Source of the DNA: Comamonas testosteroni
GTDB lineage: Bacteria > Pseudomonadota > Gammaproteobacteria > Burkholderiales > Burkholderiaceae_C
NCBI RefSeq assembly: GCF_000761245.1
Contig: NZ_AWOR01000045.1
Span: forward strand, 62,001-126,000
DNA length: 64,000 nucleotides
Direction of reading: 5' to 3'
Shown: positions 10,017-16,631 of the stretch, piece by piece
Layout: each line of letters begins with the position of its first letter
Position numbering within the stretch: the first letter of the stretch is position 1
Made by a program: the position numbers and the translations under genes
Notes under the pieces: generated by a model
Seen by the model: the letters and a program-made list of their open reading frames with translations, nothing else
Database searches by the model: none
Told to the model about the DNA's origin: nothing

Positions 10017-10036
10017 TGAGAATGATTTTCAGAATC
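10017..10036 (-). promoter_or_regulatory. Fur-box-like operator
   Basis: TGAGAATGATTTTCA at 10017-10031 matches the 7-1-7 Fur consensus at 12 of 14 paired positions by my count. The 19-bp version at 10018-10036 matches 14 of 19. It lies 13-32 bp upstream of the receptor start codon. Confidence 0.75.
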
Positions 10037-10045
10037 GTTAATTTT

Positions 10046-10064
10046 AGTAATCAATCTCATTACC
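10046..10064. promoter_or_regulatory. second, weaker Fur-box-like site
   Basis: Read on the minus strand this 19-bp segment matches about 13 of 19 positions of the Fur consensus. Paired with the site at 10017-10036 it would allow cooperative Fur binding, and it may also affect the divergent membrane-protein cassette. Confidence 0.45.
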
Positions 10065-10276
10065 GCTATAAAACACCCTGAAACCTCCACGGGATCCACG
10101 GGAAACTGCCAACCCTGAAACCGCTGCGTGGTATGTGCGTGCACACAAACAAGGCCGCCATACACGTCGCATCCCCTGGACTGCAGCTGGCTCCCGGTTT
10201 CTGTCACTTCGTCGCAAAGCGCTGGATGGCGGCGGCACGGACTTGCACAGTCATGTGCAAACACCAGGAGCTCGCC

Positions 10277-10681
10277 ATGCCACTCACACCGCTGATCGCC
10301 TTTCATATGGCTTGCGCCATAGCGGCCACTCTGACCGGAGCCATCGCACTCTGGGCCAGGCGCGAGGCCAGCCCGCTGCCCTGGGTGCACAGAATCGCAG
10401 GCTATGGCTTTGTGCTGCTCATGCTGGCCACCGCCCTCTCCGCCTTGTTCATTCGCGACTTCAAGCTGCCCAACTGGGCAGGCTTCACGCCCATTCATCT
10501 GCTGATCCCCGTGACGCTAGGCGGCCTGGCGCTGTCCTTCTGGCATCTGGCCCATCGACGCATTGCCCAGCACCGCAGCGTCATGCGCAAGCTGTACTTG
10601 GGCAGTTGCGTCGTCGCGGGACTGTTCACGCTGCTTCCGGGCCGCCTGCTCGGCAATCTGCTGTGGCAGCGACTGGCCTGA
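10277..10681 (+). CDS. DUF2306-like small membrane protein
   Basis: Predicted inner-membrane protein of 134 aa with four hydrophobic helices, rich in His (HRIAGYGFVLLML, FTPIHLLIP, WHLAHRRIAQHR), as in DUF2306 proteins of unknown function. I chose the ATG at 10277 because AGGAG lies 8 bases upstream; an in-frame ATG at 10133 would add 48 polar, Cys-rich residues that do not fit. It is the first gene of a compact four-gene group with a 2TM protein, a LytS-type kinase and a LytTR regulator, so it may be a sensory partner. That role is inferred from position only. Confidence 0.78.
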   Translation: MPLTPLIAFHMACAIAATLTGAIALWARREASPLPWVHRIAGYGFVLLMLATALSALFIRDFKLPNWAGFTPIHLLIPVTLGGLALSFWHLAHRRIAQHRSVMRKLYLGSCVVAGLFTLLPGRLLGNLLWQRLA

Positions 10682-10716
10682 ACCCCGCCCTCATCCCAAG
10701 CACTACAAGGAAAAAC

Positions 10717-11001
10717 ATGAACCCGATCTCTGAAGACGCTCTGCACCAGTCGGCACGCCGCCGCGCCGGCATGAAGCTGGGCTGGTATATCCATGCTGCG
10801 GTCTATGCCGCAGTGAATCTCGGGCTGATGGCCCTGGCTCTGAGCCAGGGACGGCACTGGGCCGTCTACCCGGCTCTGGGCTGGGGCCTGGGCCTGCTGA
10901 TTCATGGAGCCGTGGTCTGGCTGCTGGCACCCGGCAGTCCGCTCTTTCAGCAGTTGCTGGAGCACGAGCTGAAAACGCTGCAGCGCAGCGAAAAGCGCTA
11001 G
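10717..11001 (+). CDS. 2TM-domain small membrane protein
   Basis: Protein of 94 aa with an amphipathic N terminus (HQSARRRAGMKLGWYIHAAVY), two hydrophobic helices about 24-42 and 51-69, and a charged C-terminal tail. This matches the 2TM domain, which elsewhere occurs beside or fused to LytS-type kinases. AAGGA precedes the ATG at 10717. Its TAG stop is directly followed by the kinase ATG, so co-translation is likely. Confidence 0.8.
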   Translation: MNPISEDALHQSARRRAGMKLGWYIHAAVYAAVNLGLMALALSQGRHWAVYPALGWGLGLLIHGAVVWLLAPGSPLFQQLLEHELKTLQRSEKR

Positions 11002-12093
11002 ATGCCAGGCCACCCATCACCTACCATGCCCGTCATGTCCATGTTTGCGCCCGCTCCCCTCTTTCGTCATGCCGGCATCACCGTGGCTGCCTGTCTGCTG
11101 ATCGCTGCGGCCCTGACAGCACTCGGCCAGGGCCTGTGGGATGTCAACCTTGCCTATTCGCTGGCCATCGGCCTGATCAGCTGGCTGAGCATCGATCTGC
11201 TCAGACTGCGCTGGCGCGAGTCCGACGACATTCCCTGGCCGCGCGGCATGCGCGGCATGGCCGTGGTGCCGCTGGGAATTGCCGCAGGTCTGGTTCTGGG
11301 CAATCCACTGGGGCACCTTTACGTTCAGCAGTTCCATCCCGAACTGCCCGCCGCAGCCCGGCCCTCGCTATGGCTGCCGCTTGCCATCACCATGGCGACC
11401 AGCATTGCCATGTCCTGGGGCTTTTATGTGGTGGGCAAGTCGCGCCATCTGCAAATGCAGGCAGAGCAGGCCCAGCGCCAGGCCGCCGAAGCGCGGCTCA
11501 GTCTGCTGCAGGCCCAGCTGGAGCCGCATATGCTGTTCAACACCCTGGCCAATCTTCGCGTGCTGATCGCCACCGATGCGCCACGTGCCGAGCAGATGCT
11601 CGACCATCTGATTGCCTATCTGCGCGCCACGCTGGCCGGCTCGCGCAACGGCACCCATAGTCTTGCCAGCGAATTTGCCTTGCTGGCCGACTATCTGGCC
11701 CTGATGCAGATCCGCATGGGCGACCGGCTCAGCTATGGCCTCCATCTGCCCGCTGAACTGGCCGAACTGCCCGTGCCAACCCTGCTGCTGCAGCCGCTGG
11801 TGGAGAACAGCATTCGCCATGGACTCGAACCCCAGCTGGCCGGCGGCCATATTGCCGTTCACGCAAGCATGCTGGATGACCGCCACCTCCTGCTCAGCGT
11901 GCATGACAATGGCCTGGGCCTGCCGGCGCTGCCTGGCCAGCCGCCTTCCGGCTCCGGCTCCGGCTTTGGCCTGCAGCAGGTTCGCGAACGTCTGGCCAGC
12001 CGCTACGGCGGCGCTGCCCGCTTCGATCTGACAGCAGACCGCGCAGGCGCAACCAAGGCCTGCATCGTATTACCCCTGACGCCCCAGCCATGA
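11002..12093 (+). CDS. LytS/YehU-type sensor histidine kinase
   Basis: Membrane histidine kinase of 363 aa. Seen: about four transmembrane helices between residues 24 and 146, a short coiled linker (about 148-170), the His_kinase motif LEPHMLFNTLANLR with phospho-acceptor His176, and a HATPase domain with N box QPLVENSIRHGLEP, G1 DNGLGL and G2 GFGLQQVRERL. No extracytoplasmic sensor domain is visible, so signal input probably goes through the membrane helices or the two small membrane proteins encoded just upstream. It overlaps the regulator gene by ATGA. An alternative start at 11026 is possible. Confidence 0.92.
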   Translation: MPGHPSPTMPVMSMFAPAPLFRHAGITVAACLLIAAALTALGQGLWDVNLAYSLAIGLISWLSIDLLRLRWRESDDIPWPRGMRGMAVVPLGIAAGLVLGNPLGHLYVQQFHPELPAAARPSLWLPLAITMATSIAMSWGFYVVGKSRHLQMQAEQAQRQAAEARLSLLQAQLEPHMLFNTLANLRVLIATDAPRAEQMLDHLIAYLRATLAGSRNGTHSLASEFALLADYLALMQIRMGDRLSYGLHLPAELAELPVPTLLLQPLVENSIRHGLEPQLAGGHIAVHASMLDDRHLLLSVHDNGLGLPALPGQPPSGSGSGFGLQQVRERLASRYGGAARFDLTADRAGATKACIVLPLTPQP

Positions 12094-12905
12094 ACACCAG
12101 TCCACCGCGCGCCCTGATTGCCGAAGACGAACCGCTGCTGGCCCTGGCCTTGCAGCAGTTGCTGGGCCAGCTCTGGCCCCAGTTGCAGATCGAAGCCAGG
12201 GTGGCCGACGGCATCAGCGCCGTGCAGCAGGCGCTGCAGCGGCTGCCCGATCTGCTGTTCCTGGACATTCGCATGCCGGGCCAGAGCGGACTCGAGGCGG
12301 CCGCCGAAATTGCCGACGCCTGGCCTGACGGGCAGCCGCTGCCGGCGATTGTCTTTGTCACCGCCTACGACCAGTACGCCTTGGCAGCCTTCGAGGCCTG
12401 CGCCATGGACTATGTGCTCAAGCCCGTACAGGCGGCGCGCCTCGGCCAGACCGTGCAGCGCCTGCAGCAGTGGTGGCAGCAGCGCCAGCCGGAACAAGGC
12501 ATGGACCTTGCCATGCACAATCACCGTCAGCTCGAGCAGTTGCTCGGGCTGCAGCAGCAACTGCTGGGGCAGGGCCCCGCCGCACTGCAGATCATCCAGG
12601 CCAGCGTCGGCAACCAGATCCACATGGTGAGGGTGCAGGACATCGTCTACCTCGAGGCTGCCGACAAGTACCTGCGCGTGCTGACGGCCAGCCAGGAGTA
12701 TCTGATCCGCACCCCGCTCAAGGATCTGCTGCCGCAACTGGACGCCCAGCAGTTCTGGCAAATCCATCGCGGCACCGTGGTGCGAGCGCAGGCCATTGCC
12801 AGCGCCCAGCGTGACGAGTCCGGACGCCTGAGCCTGCTGCTGCGCGAGCGTCCCGAAAAGCTGGCCGTCAGCCGGCTCTACGCAACGCGCTTCAAGGCGA
12901 TGTAG
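12090..12905 (+). CDS. LytTR-family response regulator
   Basis: Cytoplasmic DNA-binding regulator of 271 aa, partner of the kinase it overlaps by ATGA. Seen: a receiver domain with acidic pocket AEDE (11-14), phospho-acceptor Asp59 in LLFLDIRMPG, conserved Thr in VFVTAYD and Lys in YVLKPV. A Gln-rich linker follows, then a LytTR domain from about 168 (VRVQDIVYLEAADKYLRV and QIHRGTVV). LytTR proteins bind direct repeats; I could not identify a target site here. The last 14 bases overlap the convergent ABC ATPase gene. Confidence 0.93.
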   Translation: MNTSPPRALIAEDEPLLALALQQLLGQLWPQLQIEARVADGISAVQQALQRLPDLLFLDIRMPGQSGLEAAAEIADAWPDGQPLPAIVFVTAYDQYALAAFEACAMDYVLKPVQAARLGQTVQRLQQWWQQRQPEQGMDLAMHNHRQLEQLLGLQQQLLGQGPAALQIIQASVGNQIHMVRVQDIVYLEAADKYLRVLTASQEYLIRTPLKDLLPQLDAQQFWQIHRGTVVRAQAIASAQRDESGRLSLLLRERPEKLAVSRLYATRFKAM

Positions 12906-13563
12906 CCAGCTCCATCACATCTTCCCAGTCCACGCCCTGCATGGCATCCCAATGCGCCACGATGACGCTGCGGGGCCGCGCCGCGTCCTTGAGCTCGGCG
13001 GCCATGGCAGCCAGCGCGTGCTGCACATAACGCTCGGAGGGCTTGTCCAGCGCTGCCAGCGGCTCGTCGATCAGCACCAGCTCGGCGGCGCTGGCCCAGC
13101 CGGCGGCCATCCACAGCTTGCGCTGGGTGCCCGATGACAGCGCCAGCAGCGGCTTGTGCAAATGCGGCTCCAGCCCGAAGCCCTGCACATGCTGCTCGAA
13201 CTGCTGCTGTGACCAATGCGGATACAGCGTGCGCTGCAGCGCCACCCAGCTTTGGGCCGACATCTGACCGTAGACATCGTTGAGCGGCTGGCGCGGGTCC
13301 TGCCAGAAGCAGGAACTGGCGGCCAGACGGCCGTTGTCGGCAAACGGATAGTGCAGCAAGCCCGTGCGCAGCGGCAATTGCCCGGCCAATGCCTTGAGCC
13401 AGCTGGTCTTGCCCGTGCCCTCATCGCCTTGCAGCAGGCACAGCCCGGCATGCCAGCAATGCGAGGCCTCATGGGCCACCGCGCGGCCCGGGTAGCCAAA
13501 ACTCACCTGCAGGGCCTGCACCATGCAGCGAGAGTCGCAGCCCTCATCACGTTCGGAATTCAT
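12892..13563 (-). CDS. orphan ABC-type ATPase
   Basis: Soluble ABC ATPase of 223 aa with no permease gene next to it. Seen: Walker A GDEGTGKTS, Q-loop region CFWQDPRQP, a divergent signature LSSGTQRK in place of LSGGQ, Walker B LVLIDEPLAALD, and H-loop VIVAHWD. The set is complete enough for ATP hydrolysis. Length and shape fit CcmA-like or ABC-2 ATPases. The start ATG at 13563 lies at the edge of a dispersed repeat and has no clear ribosome site. Its 3' end overlaps the LytTR regulator gene by 14 bp, tail to tail. Its partner and substrate are unknown. Confidence 0.85.
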   Translation of the reverse strand: MNSERDEGCDSRCMVQALQVSFGYPGRAVAHEASHCWHAGLCLLQGDEGTGKTSWLKALAGQLPLRTGLLHYPFADNGRLAASSCFWQDPRQPLNDVYGQMSAQSWVALQRTLYPHWSQQQFEQHVQGFGLEPHLHKPLLALSSGTQRKLWMAAGWASAAELVLIDEPLAALDKPSERYVQHALAAMAAELKDAARPRSVIVAHWDAMQGVDWEDVMELATSP

Positions 13564-13605
13564 AGCTGACAGCGCCTTCTACATATGGATTTATCGCTGA
13601 ATACC
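13559..13605 (+). repeat. dispersed palindromic repeat, family A, copy 2
   Basis: Core TAGCTGACAGCGCCTT followed by ACATATGG and GATTTATCG. Read on the minus strand the repeat edge AGCT runs directly into the ATGAAT start of the ABC ATPase gene. Confidence 0.7.
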
Positions 13606-13623
13606 GCTAAAAAGCCCACAGCC

Positions 13624-14046
13624 ATGCGCGAAGCAAGGCACAGGCACAATGGCGTCCCCCTCAACAGCGCGCAATATGCCATGGCTCTGGATTATCTGGA
13701 ATTCGATTACAGCGAAGATGAAGAAGGCACGGGCACCTGGGACGCCATGGCCAGCGTCAGGGCCGAGCGGGTGCCGGAACTGGCCGGCGAAATCGAAGCT
13801 CTGCTGCGCTGGGCCAGCCAGAGGTTTGCGGGCCGCCAGGGTGCCCTGGAAGACGGCAATGACTGGGACTATGACCTGCAGGCGCAGGACGATGACGGCC
13901 AGCCCCTGAGCGCCCGCTTCGACAGGGCAGCAGGCAGGCTGGAGCTGCAGGCATCGGCCACGGGCCGCACCACGGTCAGCCTCTGTCTTTCGGGCTCCAC
14001 GCAGTTCGGCGATGCACTGCGCCAGGCCTTTGATCTCGAAGCCTGA
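13624..14046 (+). CDS. acidic hypothetical protein
   Basis: I do not recognise this protein. From the ATG at 13624 it has 140 aa; an in-frame ATG at 13585 would add 13 residues but lies inside a dispersed repeat with no ribosome site. The N-terminal part is basic, the middle strongly acidic (FDYSEDEEGTGTWDAMAS, LEDGNDWDYDLQAQDDDG). There is no signal peptide or membrane helix. The acidic, Trp-containing composition suggests a small soluble protein that could bind a partner protein, but nothing in the context points to a job. Codon use resembles its neighbours, which supports it being real. Confidence 0.65.
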   Translation: MREARHRHNGVPLNSAQYAMALDYLEFDYSEDEEGTGTWDAMASVRAERVPELAGEIEALLRWASQRFAGRQGALEDGNDWDYDLQAQDDDGQPLSARFDRAAGRLELQASATGRTTVSLCLSGSTQFGDALRQAFDLEA

Positions 14047-14131
14047 CATCCAAGCCAGAGGCTGCGGCGCTTGAAGTCAGGTGCACGCTGTGCACAATGG
14101 AAGGCTCGAAGCGATTTGCAAAGGCAATGCC

Positions 14132-14650
14132 ATGAGCGAGCGACTCTCTGCACCGTTTGTCATCGAGCAATTCATCAAGGCACCGCGCGAGCTGGTCTAC
14201 GCGGCCTTCACGCAAGGCGAGCACCTGAGCCACTGGATGCGCCCGCCGGGCATGGTGATGACGCAATGCGAAGTGGGTGCACGCGAAGGCGGTAGCTTTC
14301 ATTACGGCATGCGTGCAGAGGCCATGCCCCAGGCGCCTGCCATGTGGGGCAAATGGAGCTTCAGGGAGCTCAAAGCGCCCGAGCGCATTGTCGTCGTGGT
14401 GCAATTCAGCGACGCGGCCGGCGGCGTCACGCGCCACCCCATGGCGCCGCAATGGCCGCTTTACACCTTGTCGACCACCACGCTCAGCGAGGAAGCCGGC
14501 GGCACGCGCATTCATCTGGAGTGGCGCGCCCTCAATGCCAGTGCCGTGGAAGAAGCGGTGTTCGACAGCTCGCATGCCAGCATGAACATGGGCTGGAGCG
14601 GCAGCATGCAGTTGCTGGCCGGCTATTTGGCCAGGATACAGGCGGCCTAG
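14132..14650 (+). CDS. SRPBCC/AHSA1-domain protein
   Basis: Protein of 172 aa with the START-like SRPBCC fold of the AHSA1 group. Seen: IEQFIKAPRELVYAAFTQGEHLSHWMRPPG, the typical N-terminal strand-helix with the W-M-P-G segment, then alternating strands ending with a long C-terminal helix containing MNMGWSGSMQLLAGYL. Such proteins bind hydrophobic ligands or act in stress responses. I chose the ATG at 14132 because AAGG precedes it; an upstream in-frame ATG at 14081 exists. It stands alone and its ligand is unknown. Confidence 0.85.
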   Translation: MSERLSAPFVIEQFIKAPRELVYAAFTQGEHLSHWMRPPGMVMTQCEVGAREGGSFHYGMRAEAMPQAPAMWGKWSFRELKAPERIVVVVQFSDAAGGVTRHPMAPQWPLYTLSTTTLSEEAGGTRIHLEWRALNASAVEEAVFDSSHASMNMGWSGSMQLLAGYLARIQAA

Positions 14651-14665
14651 TCAGCCGTTTTCGGC

Positions 14666-14989
14666 CTAGCGATCCATATCCTGGCGCTGCTTGGGCGGCT
14701 CGGCCGCATTTCTGCGACTGGCCCCGGCACGCCCGGCCTTGCTCCACTGATAGTCCACGCCGTCGGGCGTCTTGCCGTCCTCGACCGCAGACACGCCCAC
14801 AGGCCCGACCATATCGCGCAACTCCGACGAAATCACCACATGGGCATGGCGTTCGTCCTTGCGCAGTTGCTGGCACAGGGCCAGCGCCTCGCTCATCTGC
14901 GCATCGGAGAAGGCCCGGCATTGCGGCTGCCAGACCGGTGTCTGGCCCTCGGGCTCGGAATTGCTCAGGTAGAAAACAGCAATGCTCAT
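14666..14989 (-). CDS. small hypothetical protein
   Basis: Protein of 107 aa from the ATG at 14989 (MSIAVFYLSNSEPEG), preceded by GAAG; an in-frame start further upstream would add a Cys/Trp-rich stretch that looks non-coding. I do not recognise the family. It has no signal peptide or membrane helix. The C-terminal third is basic and rich in Ala and Arg (KAGRAGASRRNAAEPPK). It runs tail to tail with the SRPBCC gene with only 15 bp between them and head to the efflux operon's end. Confidence 0.6.
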   Translation of the reverse strand: MSIAVFYLSNSEPEGQTPVWQPQCRAFSDAQMSEALALCQQLRKDERHAHVVISSELRDMVGPVGVSAVEDGKTPDGVDYQWSKAGRAGASRRNAAEPPKQRQDMDR

Positions 14990-15052
14990 GGTTTGATCTT
15001 CACAACAACAGAGCCACGGTTGTAACCCAGACCACAAGCCTGCACGGCGCGC

Positions 15053-16555
15053 TCACTCTTTGCGCAGCCCCGCATCCAGCGGCTCCCAGCTCCCTGCCAC
15101 ATTCTTGAGCAAGGTGTTCACGGCCGTCAGCCTGCGGTTTTTGACGCTGTTGAGGCTGTTCTGGGCGCTGAGCACCGTCGTCTGGGCCGAGAGCACGTTC
15201 AGATAGGCCACGATGCCGGCCTGGTACTGGTTGTTGGCCACGGTCAGCGACTTCTGCGCTGCAGCCAGGGCCTCGGTCTGCACCTGCTCCTCCTGCGCCA
15301 GATTGACGGCGGCGACCAGGTTGTCCTCCACCTCCTGCAGCGCCGTCAGCACGGTCTGCTTGTAGGTGGCGGCATTCAGGTCCAGCGTGGCACGGGCCGA
15401 CTCCACGGCCGCCGAACGCGCGCCGCCGTCAAACAGACTCATGGCCAGCGCCGGGCCCAGCGACCAGAACAGATTCGGCGCATTGAGCAGATCGGATAGC
15501 ACGGAGTTGCGATAGCCGGTCGATGCCGACAGCGTCAGCGAGGGGAAATAGGCCGCACGCGCCACGCCGATCTGCGCATTGGCCATGGCCACGCGGCGCT
15601 CGGCGGCTGCAATGTCGGGGCGCCTCTCCAGCAAGGTGGAGGTCAGCATCTCGGGCACAGCGGGCGGCGTCGGCAGGTGGCCGGTCGCCGGCAGGCTGAA
15701 ATTGGCCGGAGCCTTGCCCAGCAAGGCCGCCAGCGCATGCTCGTACTGCGCGCGCGTGATCCTGGCCTCCAGCAGGCTGGCCTGCGTGCTCTTGTACTGG
15801 GACTGGGCCTGGGCCACATCGGCCGAGGACACCACGCCCGCCCGGTAGCGATTCTGCGTGAGCTTCAGGCTTTGCTCGTAGGCCTCGAGGCTTTCCTGCA
15901 GATACGTCATCTGCGCCTCGGCGGCACGCAGCGAGAAATAGGTCTGTGCCACCGATGCCTGGGCCGAGAGGCGCGCTGCCGCCAGATCGTCGGCACTGGC
16001 CTGGGCCGAAGCGCGGCTGGCGTCCACCGCGCCCGAGAGCTTGCCCCAGAGATCCAGCTCCCAGCTGGCGCTCAGGCCCAGCGAGAAGTTGTTGTTGATG
16101 CTGCCGCTGCGCGCCACGTTCTCGCCGTTGGTGTTGCTGTAGGTGCCGCCGCCGGTCAAGGCACGCGAGCCGCTGCCCGTGGTGCTGAGCGTGGGCAATT
16201 GCGCAGCGCGGCTGCTGGCGACGGCCGCCTGGGCCGAGCGCAGACGGGCCACGGCCTGCTCCACGCTGGGATTGCCTGCGGCTGCCGCTTGCTGCAGCTG
16301 ATCGAGCGTGCTGTCGCCGTACACCGTCCACCACTGGTCGGGCACTGCTGCGCCCGGGCTGGCCGCCGAGCTCTGCGCCGGTTGCCAGATGCCGAACTGC
16401 GCAGCCTCGGGCGTGGCCTCCTTGAAACGGGCCGGCACATCGAGCCGGGCCGGCTGATAGGCGGGCTGGGTGGAACAGGCCGCCAGCGCCAGCGCCGTGG
16501 CAAGCGGTAACAGACGCGGCACCCAACGGGGCAGCGCCTTGTGAGAGTTCTTCAT
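15053..16555 (-). CDS. RND efflux outer-membrane lipoprotein, NodT/OprM family
   Basis: Outer-membrane channel of 500 aa for the adjacent RND pump. I chose the ATG at 16555 because it gives a proper lipoprotein signal with lipobox LAAC and Cys27; the longer frame upstream would place about 35 hydrophilic residues in front. Seen: two OEP repeats with the QWWTVYGD and LDQLQQAA start, long heptad helices, and LERRPDIAAAERRVAMANAQIGVARA, which is diagnostic of the NodT group. It is the last gene of the operon: membrane fusion protein, two permeases, channel. It lies 76 bp after the second permease. Confidence 0.93.
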   Translation of the reverse strand: MKNSHKALPRWVPRLLPLATALALAACSTQPAYQPARLDVPARFKEATPEAAQFGIWQPAQSSAASPGAAVPDQWWTVYGDSTLDQLQQAAAAGNPSVEQAVARLRSAQAAVASSRAAQLPTLSTTGSGSRALTGGGTYSNTNGENVARSGSINNNFSLGLSASWELDLWGKLSGAVDASRASAQASADDLAAARLSAQASVAQTYFSLRAAEAQMTYLQESLEAYEQSLKLTQNRYRAGVVSSADVAQAQSQYKSTQASLLEARITRAQYEHALAALLGKAPANFSLPATGHLPTPPAVPEMLTSTLLERRPDIAAAERRVAMANAQIGVARAAYFPSLTLSASTGYRNSVLSDLLNAPNLFWSLGPALAMSLFDGGARSAAVESARATLDLNAATYKQTVLTALQEVEDNLVAAVNLAQEEQVQTEALAAAQKSLTVANNQYQAGIVAYLNVLSAQTTVLSAQNSLNSVKNRRLTAVNTLLKNVAGSWEPLDAGLRKE

Positions 16556-16631
16556 AAAAGTGAGCTTCTTACGCTTACCCTGATTGGGGTTGAAGCCGAT
16601 TTGATTCAAAAACTGTGCTGGCATATTCATC

